Origin: Bipolaris cookei
Taxonomy: Eukaryota > Ascomycota > Dothideomycetes > Pleosporales > Pleosporaceae
Length of the DNA stretch: 64,000 bases
Assembly (NCBI GenBank): GCA_002286855.1
Contig: NRSV01000055.1
Location: 124,001 to 188,000, forward strand
Reading direction: 5' to 3'
The position numbers were made by a program, and so were the translations under genes. A model generated the notes under the pieces. That model had not been told where the DNA came from. It was given only the letters and a program-made list of their open reading frames with translations, and searched no databases. How positions within the stretch are numbered: the first letter of the stretch is position 1; the number at the start of each line of letters is the position of its first letter. Below are positions 22,101 to 33,474 of this stretch, piece by piece.

Positions 22101-23687
22101 GGGGAACATAAAATCACGTTCCCCCCAGTCCGAAAATTTGATCATTGTCAGATCGTTGTCTGCAACAGGCTGAACACCGAGCTCTTTAATGCTCTCTTGG
22201 ACGACAGCCATTAAATTTGTCATTTCCTTGGAGAGTGGCACATGCCCACACGATATAACATAACTAGATCCTATGATCATAAACCAGATATTCGGTACAT
22301 GGATGATGCTCTCGGAGCGCGTGTTGTCAAATCTCCGATAAGACTGTTCCTCGTCTCGATCATGTACCGGTTCGTAGGGGTAGAATGTCTGCATCAGGGT
22401 TCGTTGTGGAAATAGATCATTCTCGGTACGGGGAGGATTCTTGGCTTGGGTGTTCAAGGCAAAGTATGGGACGCAGGCGAAAATGACAGACTGTGGATCC
22501 GGCTGATGTGATTCATCAGCCCGCAAAACCGTTCCTGGCTCGATGAACATGCCACCATCGAAAGGCTTGACCTTTTCGGTGTACACCTTGGTAAGCATCT
22601 CCGAAGTAAGGGTGCGTAGCCGGTCACTGGCATGTAGCATGGTCAGGCAGACATCCCTGAAACGAGCAAAATCAAGCTGAGTGGCCGAAACATGACACCA
22701 TGTGAATGATACTGCATCTTGCAAGTGAGGGTTTTCCGGCCCTGGTAGAACGTGGACCTGAAGCTGGTTTTGTCCTTGAGTCTCTTTGATCATGGCTCTA
22801 GTGACTCGGAACGTCTCGATACGATGGTTGTCAACATCTTTTCTATTTGAGTGAACCTGAGTGTCGTTCTTTTGATCCTGGATGTCCTGGTTAAATCCAA
22901 TGAGGCTCTGTATATGCCTCGTGTCGACTTGGAAGGATAACTGGTTGCCATCGACATCTATCGGAGCGACCACGTCACGAGGCGGCTCCGGTGGGTCTGC
23001 TTGTTCAGTAGGCAAATCTTGGTCGCTCGTCGATGTGATACTTTCAGAAGAGTCAGTGTTGGAAGTAAGGTCAGTTTCCCGACGAGGTACCCGCGGCCTC
23101 GGCGAGTCGGCCTCGAATGTGACGACGCGAATGTCATCGTCAGTGTCAAGTACACCGTCTCGCTGATATCTTGCAGGTGACGGTGTACGAGGGCGAGGCG
23201 GTGGATTATAACGATAATGTATGTCAGAGTCAAATTTGTCCTGTGGAAATTCGATATCGAGATTCATGCGAGGCCGCACAATACCAGACCAAACACTTGG
23301 GAGTATAGTGGCACCCCGGTTTTTTATTACATAGTCATCCTTTGTGATCCTGTCGAGATAAGATTGGTTATACTTGGCGTATATTTCTTTCAAAAGAGGC
23401 TCGGCGCCCTGCAATGTCACGGGTCAGTAATTGCAGAAGCACGGAGGTTGTGATTGTATGTATAAAAATGTGTGCAAAGGAAAGTACCAAAAGGTACATG
23501 GCAGACGTGCCTCTTTGGAGCGAAATTGGTCAAAAGGAAGTACATAAGAAGCGCCGAAGTGATCGGTCAAGTAAATGATATTTCCCTCATCGCGACTGTC
23601 ATTGCTATGGGAGCTGGGGGTAGAGACCCATTCGTCCGATTGTCGGCTGTCGCGTCGCTGCGAGTCTGGCTCGGGCTCGGGCTCCAT
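19134..23687 (-). CDS. CorA-like divalent cation transporter with very long N-terminal region
   Basis: Three exons: 23511-23687, 20466-23408 and 19134-20381, all joined in phase 0, giving 1,455 residues. The first intron (23409-23510) needs a GC donor (AAAGAG then GCACGT), joining FDQFRSKE to GAEPLLKEIY; GT alternatives in frame would remove the conserved-looking stretch. Near the C-terminal third lie the two CorA/Mrs2/Alr-type membrane helices: AFTVVTVIFLPLSFATSYF followed by the GMN signature (YFGMNTVDI), then GLFWIVAIPLTVVTVGACLL. Before them is a long coiled-coil-like helix (RLLRDLNLLQEELQILT). Family members move Mg2+ or related cations as pentamers. About 1,100 residues precede the helices; they include an acidic, Pro-rich linker (residues ~80-200) and no other domain I can name. 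The ~230-residue tail is basic, Tyr/Pro-rich and presumably cytosolic. Confidence 0.85.
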
Positions 23688-24153
23688 GCATCAACAGATC
23701 TGGGGGACAACAGGAAGCTGCCCGAAGAGAGAGGAATGTAGGAGCGAACATGATGAGCTGATGCGACATAAGGGTCCTAGGCAGAGATTGGTACGGTGCA
23801 TCTGCAGGATGGACTGTTAGCGTTGCTGTTCAGCTCTCATCTCGCTAGTGTGCTGTGGGGTCCGAAATGTCCTCCGCGGGACGGGCCCGATGCAGATGAA
23901 GATGCCAAGCCAGGGATTATATCAACGACGACAACTGAAAATGGACATGGATCATTAAAGTAGTAAATATGCAATCCGATACCATTATTAACTAAGTTCA
24001 CAGCAGAGCAACTGTGCACCTAACAAAGGAATAAGATTTGAGCCCAGCTCAAGGGCGTGTTGGATATTACAAAAACACTACTAGTGTACAGCGATATATT
24101 TGCACAAGCTTACTACAAGGACAAAAGGAAACAGGGTATGTGTGAGAGTGAGA

Positions 24154-24189
<36 letters not shown>

Positions 24190-24439
24190 CTGAGAGACTG
24201 AGACGTGCTGTGATGTGTAGTATCAAGCAGAGGGGGTTATCCAACTGGTATCGAACAGAGCGCGCCATCTAGGCAGCGTTGCTAACGGTTGCGATCGTAA
24301 ATCATGATGGTATCGTTTTGGTCGAGGAGATGGCGCAGAAGTGCTGTCGCTATTAGCGGTTATGGACGGTGCCAGCATATGTACATTGTGCCTGAATCTT
24401 CAAGGAGAGGTCAGTGGTGATGAAGGGGTGGGGCGGTGG
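23688..24439. other. Promoter region of the CorA-like gene, with microsatellite
   Basis: About 750 bp between the CorA-like start and the tandem-PH stop, both on the minus strand. A compound (GT)n(GA)n microsatellite runs from about 24144 to 24200. No gene is seen. Confidence 0.5.
24144..24200. repeat. (GT)n(GA)n compound microsatellite
   Basis: GTGAGAGTGTGTGTGTGTG passes directly into GAGAGAGAGAGAGAGA, then ACTGAGAGACTGAGAC. Confidence 0.85.
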
Positions 24440-25695
24440 TCACGCGGCAGTGGCAGTGGCAGGTTGTGGTATGGATGCTGGCACAGGTGGCAGTTGTGTG
24501 TTTGCCATGTTGATGGCTGGCGGGGGGATGCGCATCTGCTGCGCGTCCTTTTTAACAAGCAGGCTTTTGAATGCTCCGAGCCACCTTGCTAGCGAATCAT
24601 CGTCGGATGCACAGAATTTGTAGTTCTTCTCCTCGCATATGACTTGCATGCAGTGTTGCTTGCTGCGCGAGAGGGGGTCAATGTCGACGGCGTCGATGAT
24701 GCTTGCAAAAGGTATGATGTGCGTGGCCGAGTATTCCTCGTCGTTCTTGTAAAAGGCGAGGCACTTTGGACGGAGGACGACCCAGATCTTCTTCCACTGG
24801 CGCACGCCGCCCTTTGACTTGAGGATGTACAGCCAGCCGTGGTAGACGACGCGCTCGTCGCCAGGCGTGGCACCAATGTTGCTGTGCTGGCTGAGACTGC
24901 GCTTATCCTGTGTGATCTGTCGGGGCAGCGGGTTGGGCGAGGCCTGGTTTGTGTCGGAAAAGTCAAAGTCGGAGATGGAGCCGTACTCGCCACCCGAGTA
25001 GTTGAGAGCCTGCGAGGGCCGGCGGGCGCTGTGCATGTGCTCGGGTACCATAGAACTCGAGGGTCGCGGCTCAGCCTCGGAGGAGCTCGAGACGACGTTT
25101 TCCCGATTAGTCGTGGAAGAGGCAGCAAAAGTGACCTTGTCAGCAGCTGGGCTCAGGACGGCCATGTCGGCTTCGTCCTCGACGCCAATGCGAGCCTCTG
25201 TGCGGATGAGGTGGACCCATTCCTGGGCAGCCTTGTCGGTCGAGGCGCCGAGGTGGTAGTTACGGGCGGGAGAGAAAATGCCAAAGACGTGGTCCATTTT
25301 CTTTTTCGAGTCTCGCTGGCGGGCGACGGCGGTGATCTCGGCGAGGTTGATCTGATGGCGCAGCTTGGTCTCGTCCTTGTCCTTGTAGATGGAAAGGCAG
25401 TTTGGGCGCAGGACGAGGTAGACGGGCTTCCATGACTACAAGGCGAGTTAGCAGAGGTCTGGGGCACTAGCGGCCACGGGCGTGCCTTTGTCTTGCGCGT
25501 GCGCTTCACCACGGTGCCGGCCTTGATGATGCGGTCAAACTCGAAGCAGCCGTTCTGGTTGACGGGCGACATGAGGTCGACGGTGGCGCCGACCGTCTTG
25601 AAGTTGGGCATGGCGGGCGTGTCGAGGGTCATGGCGGCAGGGCGCATTTCTGGCGGGTGTGTGGGCGGGTGGTGGTTGTCCAGTGTGGCTGCCAT
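24440..25695 (-). CDS. Tandem PH-domain protein (Opy1-like)
   Basis: Two exons, 25486-25695 and 24440-25435, encode 401 residues. The 50-nt intron (25436-25485) begins with GC (ACAAAG then GCACGC), has a good branch site TGCTAAC and ends TTGTAG; it joins KRTRKTK to SWKPVYLVLRPNC in phase 0. No GT donor gives an open frame. The first PH domain runs from about residue 48 to 150 (CFEFDRIIKAGTVVKR, SWKPVYLVLRPN, EWVHLIRTEA). The second is at about 265-370 (YHGWLYILKSKGGVRQWKK, IWVVLRPKCLAFYKN, YKFCASDDDSLARWLGAFK), each closed by the conserved Trp helix. A Ser/Pro-rich linker separates them. The layout matches yeast Opy1, a phosphoinositide-binding protein that senses PtdIns(4,5)P2. Lipid specificity is inferred from the family only. 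Confidence 0.85.
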
Positions 25696-26508
25696 GTCGG
25701 GGGTGTGGGAGTTACATTCACGGGCGGCGGGCTGGGTGCAGTGCAGCGCAGGAGCGAGGGTGTGTGGGTGCGGGTGTTTGTGTGTATGTGTACGTGTGTA
25801 TGCGCATGAGACGGGTATGGGAGAGCGGAGGTCGAGGGGGTCGAGTATATTCCAAGTGTTGTTGGGGGTGAGAGCGAGAGAGATGGAACATACATAGCAC
25901 ATACGCGAAGGACAGGGACAGGGGCGATGCAGGGCCATGGACGGGCCCGCGCTACCTACCAAGCCCTTTGCTGGCCGCGACAACCACTGGCGGCCAGATG
26001 ACCGGCGCAACCAAAGTCACACCAACGACTATGTACATGTGTATACATGTGTATACATGTTGGGTGGGGCATGGAGCAGGGCACGTGGAGCCGCAGTCTA
26101 TGTCTCCATGCGTATGTTGTTTGTGCATGTGCATTTTGGACAGACTGGTCGTGTATGTAGTATGTACTTAGGTACTATAGTGGGCTCGCTGACGTCTTGG
26201 TGCATACAGCTCTGCTTGGCTGCCGCTGCCGCCGCCCCTCCACAAAAAAAGTGAGCCATACTGACGCGGGATGATGGCGACAATGGATATGGTGATGCTG
26301 TCGCGACTCCATGCACATACATACGTAGACACTTGCTGTTACTGCAGCTCCACATCCTGATTGTTTCACTCGCCCCATCCACGCGCCCTCGAATACCCAC
26401 ACAGCGCCACGCAGCCTGACGAGCGCCCGCAGGCACCCCTCCCCTCCAATTTGACCACTGCACGCGCGCCCTCGCTGCATCACGACTGAAACACTCGGAA
26501 CCGCCAGG
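25696..26508. promoter_or_regulatory. Divergent promoter region, tandem-PH gene and EFL1
   Basis: About 810 bp between two divergent starts. It contains TG-rich tracts (25770-25810) and three overlapping copies of ACATGTGTAT near 26034-26060. No transcription factor site was assigned. Confidence 0.45.
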
Positions 26509-29500
26509 ATGCCTGTCGTTGCCAGTCAAAAGCTCGTCGCCCTGCAGCAGGCTGCTGACGGCATCAGGAACATCTGCATCCTGGCCCACGTCGTACGTCG
26601 CCCCTCTCTCAGCCTTGTTCATGTCCGTCCACTAAACACGCACACACAGGACCATGGCAAGACGTCCCTCACCGACGCCCTCATCGCCACCAATGGCATC
26701 ATCTCCCCCAAGCTCGCCGGCAAGATCCGCTACCTCGACTCGAGGCCGGATGAGCAGCTGCGCGGCATCACCATGGAGTCGTCGGCCATCTCCCTCTTCT
26801 TTTCCTCGCTGCGCCGCTCCGCCCCCAACGCCACCCCCGAGCACAAGGAATTCCTCATCAACCTCATAGACTCGCCCGGACACATAGACTTTAGCTACGA
26901 GGTATCTACAGCATCCCGCCTCTGCGATGGCGCCGTCGTGCTCGTAGATGCCGTCGAGGGCGTCTGCAGCCAGACTGTCACTGTCCTGCGACAGACATGG
27001 ATAGAGAAGCTGAAGCCGCTGCTCGTCATCAACAAGATGGATAGGCTAATCACAGAACTCAAAATGAGCCCTGCTGAGGCATATACGCACTTGAGCAAAC
27101 TGCTCGAACAGGTAAACGCCGTCATGGGCAGCTTCTACCAAGGCGAGCGCATGGAGGATGATCTCCGGTGGCGCGAGAAAATGGAAGAGCGCCTCAATGC
27201 CGTTGCCGCTGCTGCTGATAAGACTGACACGCAATCCCCATCTGTGCTAGAAAACGGTGACAGCATTGACATGACCAGTACCCCCGCCGAGTATGAGGAA
27301 AAAGACGATGAAGACATTTACTTTGCCCCAGAAAAGAACAACGTCATTTTCGGCAGTGCCATTGACGGCTGGGCTTTCACTGTGAGGCAGTTTGCAGGCC
27401 TGTACGAGAAGAAGCTGGGCATCAAGCGCTCCATCCTCGAAAAAGTCCTCTGGGGCGACTTCTACCTCGACCCCAAGACCAAGCGTGTCCTTAGCTCGAA
27501 ACATCTCAAAGGTCGACACCTCAAGCCCATGTTTGTCCAGCTCGTTCTGGACAACATCTGGGCCGTATACGAGGCCACTACAGGAGGTAACAATGGGAAG
27601 GGGTGCGTGGATTTCCTTTCCTTGTGTGATACTTTCCACATGTATCTTAGCAATATACTTATGCCTTTTATCACAGAGATGCTGCCATGGTCGAGAAGAT
27701 TACCAAGTCGCTCAACCTCAACCTCCCTGCACACATTATGCGCTCCCGCGACCCGAGGACACTCTTGATGGCGCTTTTCGCAGCCTGGCTTCCGCTCTCG
27801 ACCGCTCTCTTAGTATCTGTGACAGAATACCTACCTCCCCCGTCCAAAGCGCAGTTCGAACGCATGCCTGAAATTATTGACACCTCACCGGGCGCCGATT
27901 ACGTTGATCCACAAGTACGAGATGCAATGACCAGTTTCAAAACATCAGCCGATGCCCCTGTTGTAGCCTATGTTAGCAAAATGATCTCAGTACCTTCGAG
28001 CGAGCTACCCCAGAACAAGCGAAGGACCGGTGCCCTGACTGCCGAAGAGGCAAGAGAATTAGGGAGAAAGAAGAGGGCCGAGATTGCCCGCCAGCAAGCA
28101 ATCGCCAATGGCCAAGATTCAGATGTTGGCAGTGTCACAGATGCTCTGGGCTCGTCAACCATTAGAGAAACTGAGACTCCGGTAGAAGAAGCTCCGACAG
28201 CTGAGGAAGAGGAAGAACACCTGATCGGTTTTTCGCGTATTTTTTCGGGAACTCTCAACGTAGGCGATGAAGTATATGTGCTCGGTCCAAAGTTCACTCC
28301 CGCAAACCCACACGCTGCGCCGGAACCCCAAAAGGTCAAGATCACGGCTCTGTACCTCATGATGGGCCGCGGCTTGGAGCCCTTGAACTCGGTACCTGCG
28401 GGCGTCGTCTTTGGGATTGGTGGACTCGAAGGACACATACTCAAGTCCGGTACGCTGTGTTCCCAATTGCCCGGATCTGTCAACTTGGCTGGTGTCCAGA
28501 TGGGAACTGAGCCAATCGTCCGTGTTGCCCTCGAGCCCGAGAACCCTTATGATCTGGACAAGATGATCAGAGGCTTGAAACTCCTTGTTCAGAGCGACCC
28601 GTGTGCAGAATACGAGCAACTGCCCAGTGGAGAGCATGTGATTCTTACAGCGGGAGAACTTCATTTGGAGAGATGTTTGAAGGATTTGAAAGAACGATTC
28701 GCCAAGTGCGAGATACAGGCTGGTGAGCCCATAGTACCTTACCGAGAATCCATTGTCGCGGCGGCCGAGATGAATCCGCCAAAGGACCCCAATTTACCCA
28801 GAGGCACCGTCATTGGCGAGACAGCAAGCAAGCAGGTGTCAGTACGCCTGCGGGTACGCCCAATACCAGCTAGCGTCACAGATTTCTTGGGAAAGAACGC
28901 CGGCGCTATCAAGAAACTGTACTCCGACCGACGAGCAGAAGACGAAGGCGGAAACGCAGAGCATCAGGAGCATGGAACTGAAGACGATGGCATTCAAGAA
29001 GCGGAGAAACGCGAGATAGGACAGAGTCTCAGCTTGGAAGAGTTCAAGAAGAAGCTCAAAGAGGCTTTTGCTGAAGCAAAGGGACAAAAGGAAGTGTGGA
29101 CCGATGTGATTGAGAAGATTACTGCGTTTGGGCCTCGGAGAATAGGTCCTAATATTCTCGTAGATGCAACCCCAGATGGCATCTGCGGAAAGGCGTAAGT
29201 CTTCAACACTGTAGCTGTTGCTGGTTCCTTTTCGAATGTGCTGACAAACATCCTAGATTACGCGACTCATCTTCTCCCAACCCAGACGCAGAAGAGCCAT
29301 CAGACCGCACAATATCCCCACGCACATTTTCCTCAACCATTGCCTACGCCTTCCAGCTAGCCACAGCCCAAGGCCCCTGCTGTGCGGAGCCCGTCCAAGG
29401 CATCGCCGTCTTTCTAGAATCCGTCACGCTAAACCTCGGAGAAGATGAAGGTGCACAGCAAGACCGCGGCCGCCTAACGGGCGAAGTCATCAAGGCCGTG

Positions 29501-29986
29501 CGCTCGTCCATCCACCAGGGCTTCCTCGACTGGTCCCCCCGCATGCTTCTCGCAATGTACAGCTGCGAAATCCAAGCCTCGACTGATGTGCTGGGTCGTG
29601 TCTACGCCGTACTGACTCGTCGGCGCGGCACCATTCTCAGCGAAACTCTGTCATCGACTTCATCCGCATCCACAACAGGATCCCAAACATTCACCATCAA
29701 TGCACTACTCCCCGTTGCCGAATCCTTTGGCTTCAGCGACGAGATCCGCAAGAGAAGTTCTGGCTCAGCATCGCCCCAACTGCGCTTTGCGGGTTTCGAG
29801 ATGCTCGACGAGGATCCCTTCTGGGTCCCTTTTACAGAAGATGAGCTCGAGGATTTGGGTGAGTTGGCTGACCGCGAGAATGTGGCAAAGAGGTATGTGG
29901 ATAAGGTGAGGAAGCGCAAGGGACTTCGTGTTGCGGGGGAAAAGGTTGTGGTTGATGCAGAGAAGCAGAAGACGCTTAAAAGGTAA
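26509..29986 (+). CDS. EFL1: Ribosome maturation GTPase EFL1 (Ria1)
   Basis: Four exons: 26509-26592, 26650-27602, 27677-29194 and 29257-29986, giving 1,094 residues; yeast Efl1 has 1,110. It is an EF-2-like GTPase that with Sdo1/SBDS releases Tif6/eIF6 from late cytoplasmic 60S subunits. Visible motifs: G1 AHVDHGKTSLTD (the first intron splits it between Val28 and Asp29), switch region RGITMESSAISL, G3 DSPGH, G4 NKMD. Domain II is at EEEHLIGFSRIFSGTLNVGD, domain III at ILTAGELHLERCLKDLKERFA, and domains IV-V follow, with TFSSTIAYAFQLATAQGPCCAEPVQG and the end KQKTLKR. The Efl1-specific insertion within the G domain (MEERLNAVAAAADK to EKDDEDIYFAPEKNNVIFGS) separates it from EF-2, and the EF-2 diphthamide loop is absent, as expected. 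The stop TAA overlaps a GTAAGT-like string, but the length fits ending here. Confidence 0.95.
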
Positions 29987-30365
29987 GTATGCGCGTGGTC
30001 TGGGTATGGAAAAGTATAAAAAAAACCGTTATTAGAAAATCGTACGTATCATTGTGATGTCGTGAGATTTTTTATTTCATCAACATTTCTGTCTGAGATG
30101 CTTGATGTTGTTCTGCTTTTTTTTCAGAGAACAAAAGGGTCTACTAAAATTGAGAAAAACCGATAAACCTATACTTTTCCTCTTCATTGTGAAAAATTGC
30201 CCATATTCATGTTGCCATTACCCTTGTCCTTATTCCTCTTTCTTCCCTCTTCATACGTATCGTGATTCATGCAAAACCAATAAAACCCCCTAATCAACCT
30301 TACAGTATCCAGAAATAACTCAAACTTCGCCAAAAAAAGAAATAAACAAGAACCCACGTATTTAT
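29987..30365. other. Convergent 3' region
   Basis: About 380 bp between the convergent EFL1 and Zn2Cys6 genes. It is T- and A-rich on both sides and probably carries both polyadenylation regions. No gene. Confidence 0.5.
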
Positions 30366-33300
30366 TTATGCACTACCAGGCGGACCCCCCATATTCAACA
30401 AAATATCCAACATGTCCATGCCTCCAATATCCGGCCCCATGGCCGTCTGATTAATTTCTGCACCCCACTGATCCAGCAGTGGGTCTAGGGGTAAAGCAAG
30501 CCAGTCTTGATCGTGGCCGGTGCCCCAGCCCCCACCGTTGTTTGTCCACTGGCCCCATTGCGTGCCATTGGTTCCATTCGAGTTTGAGCCATTGCTGTTG
30601 CTGTGGTTGTTTCCGTTGGTGTTTGCAGAGAAATTAGTGTAGTTGCCTGGTGGTGGCATAATGGATATACTGTTCGAGTTTGGATCGTATGGCTGGGATG
30701 AGATGCCCCACAGAGGAGTTGCCCGCCCACTTGTACTCGGCCCCATGCCGGGTGATCCGGGAACGCTGGTGCCAGGTCCTGAAAAGCCCGTTTGCTGGGA
30801 TCCCATGTATGGCGGTGCAAGATGGTTGCTGTTGTTGAGCGCAGACGGTGGAGGTATCATTGGTGCTTGGACCGGACTCTTGCTGCCGGCTCGGGAAATG
30901 CCAGTTGACCCATTGGCAGTGAGACGCACGAACCGAGAACGGATACGATGGGTTAGTGTCTCGACCAGGTCAGCAAAGCGGTTGCCGACATGCACATCGT
31001 CTACGATGCTTGTTCGTAATGCGTCGACAGAACTGCTGAGTAAGCCCAGGCTAACAGCAACGTCTTCCTCGGTTGCACCCAGTGCAAACGTCTTGAGCAG
31101 AATGATGGCTACACTGACAATACGGAAAAAGGTGCGCACAGGCGCATGTCGCAGATAGCCACCCGGATGGAGGCCATCAACGACAACTTTGAGCACGTTG
31201 CGGGACGCATCGATGACTTCGTTGATGTAGTGGCGGTCGTTGGCATACCATTTAACGAGCGTGCTAAAGGGTATTGCCCCACCATCCTCGTTGCTGTTAG
31301 CAGCACGGCCATTGACGCCGTTGGGCTGTGCATGTGTTTGAAGTGGAGTGTTGTGTGTACAGCGTTCCACAACGGCCTGTAAGGCTAGCGAATTGAGATA
31401 AACGCGTGTATACTCGAACTCAATGATGAGAACGTGTCGGAGCTGAGTAGGCACTATCACAAGTCAGACACAAAGTAGTCAAACACACGAGTCAAACAGC
31501 ACATACCTTGAGGCGCTCGATCAAAACATTTTCTCCACTCTGCCAAAGGACCTTGAAAGAACTTGAGCATCTCTTCATACGTGCCCGTCTTGAGTAGCTC
31601 GCGCGTCTTGCGCCGGTTTGAAAACAACTTGAGGTTACCCATCTCCATAATCTTGGCAATGCGTTGCCAAAAGTCAAGGACGAGATCCTGAATGGCATGG
31701 CGCTCCTGGGTGGCGATGGACTCGAGAGGAAGACGCTGTCCGTCTGAGCGCATACCAAACTGAGCTGGAGGAGCTTTGATGCGGCTGATACGGTCCTTGT
31801 ATAGCTCTAGTGGTGAAGGAGCACTGGTGAGGCTTTCGTCACGATCAATCTTGGGAAGCATGGATGTAAGGCCTAACCTGCCGCTGGTCTGCGTGACGTA
31901 TATAATAAGAAGATCACGCAAATGGTTTTTCCGACGGTAATAAGCCTTGACTGTGGCATGTGACAAGTGCTGGTTGGCTTCCTCGAACTCGGTCTCATTG
32001 GTTTCATCAAAGACACCAATCTCAAAGGCAAGCGTCATGGCATTACCGAGTAACATCCAACACATGCGATCGCTACGCCAGCACGGCTCGAGCCAGCTGT
32101 CGATGCGCTTGTCGCCCACCTCTTTGTACATGTCAGCTTTGGGGCCTGACTCGTACGGATCGTCGGGCAGAACAAGCTCATCATCGTCATCACCGGGCGG
32201 AAAATGGAGGGCGCGCGGATGCCATTCTGTGAGCAGCATCAGGCTCTCGACGGTGCCGAGTGTTCGAAGACCCTTGCGCGACAGAGGGTTCACGTCGGAC
32301 CCAGGCTGCTGTCCGGCGCCGCAGAATCCGCCGCCAAACTGCTCCTGACCGAAGATCATGCGATCTATCATGCCCTGCAGGTACTTCCATAGCTTCTCGT
32401 GGATGAGATACGACCTAGATGTGGCGCCAACACCGCTGGATCCGCTGGGTTGCGAATAGCGAGCTGAGATTGTCAGGAGGGTAATGACAAGCATGGGCTC
32501 CTCCTTGAGCAGCTTTGCGTGGAAGGCATGGTCGCGGTAGTCTGGCACGACAATGGGAGTGAGGGGGGATAGGAAGGCGTAGAAGTAGTCAATATAGGCA
32601 ATGGCTTCTTTTGCAGTGAGCCAGCCGGCGCGAACAAAGCGGAACTTGGACCAGGCGCGCACAGCATCGGCGAAGGCGGCTTCGTTGGGGGGATCCGGCA
32701 ACAAGGGCTGCTGGATAGCAGGGTCGACCGAGGGCTCGACGGTAGGGCGCGAATTTGTGCGGGCATGTGACTGGTTGGGGCGGGGGCTGGCGAAGTTTGT
32801 CTGGGAGCCTGGAGTGCTGCCGAGGTTGGGGCGTTGAAGGCTGGAGCTGCTTCCGGTGCGGTGGTGGGCGTTCATGCCGGCAGCCTCGAAGAGCAAGTTG
32901 AGGGCGTCATGTCCGCTGTAGACCTCGCCAGTCTGTAGCGTGGCTAGGGTCTCGTTGTTTACCTTTTGGTCTTCTTCGTCATTGTGCTGCGACGACTGGC
33001 CGGCGGAAGTGTTTGGGCGGCGCAGAGGCTCATAGCGACCGATGGAGCCGCCGGGGGTTAAGGGCTGGGAGATGTAGGCGGTTGAGTTGGCCGTGGTGAT
33101 TGTGAGGGGTTCCTGCAGGCCATCGGAGCGCTGACGCTTGCGGGCATTGCGGATCTCGTAGTCATCGGCTTCGTCATATTCCTCGCCGTCGTCGGTCTTT
33201 CTCTTGCGGCGCGTGGCAGAGAAGAAGCACTCCTTGCTCTCGCGCCGGCAGCGCACACATGGCGGGTCGTGGGGATTGTCGACGGGGCCGAGATCTAGAG

Positions 33301-33474
33301 GCCGCGAGGGCGGTATCAGCAAGCAGCACTGCGCAGGCGGTAGGGTGGTGAGGACATACCGCAGCGGACCTTGCGGCGGCGGCAGGGGATGCAGGCCTGG
33401 TAGGTGCGAGTGTGCTGGGCCGTGGCAGTCTGGGAGCGAGCTGGTGGAGACGTGTTGGAGGCAGTCGTGGACAT
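30366..33474 (-). CDS. Zn2Cys6 binuclear cluster transcription factor
   Basis: Three exons: 33360-33474, 31507-33294 and 30366-31453, giving 996 residues. The Gal4-type cluster is split by intron 1 (33295-33359) and reads CIPCRRRKVRC, twelve residues (DLGPVDNPHDPP), then CVRCRRESKEC, the canonical CX2CX6C...CX2CX6C spacing, at about residues 28-62. A basic segment (RRKRKTDD, RKRQRSDG) follows as linker and probable nuclear signal. The middle (AFADAVRAWSKFRFVRAGWLT, YIDYFYAFLSPLTPIVV, LLTISARYSQPSG, TEWHPRALHFPPGDDDDELV) is the fungal transcription-factor homology region. The C-terminus is Asn/Gly/Ser-rich with a final hydrophobic patch (MDMLDILLNMGG) that could be an activation segment. The target genes cannot be read from sequence; an Aro80-like relationship was considered but not established. 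Confidence 0.9.

Noticed and set aside
24839..25435. 198-codon plus-strand frame
   Set aside because: Antisense to the well-supported PH-domain exon; an artefact of codon bias.
25153..26010. 285-codon frame upstream of the tandem-PH gene
   Set aside because: It includes the true first exon (25486-25695), but its remaining parts are out of frame with PH text or are promoter sequence.
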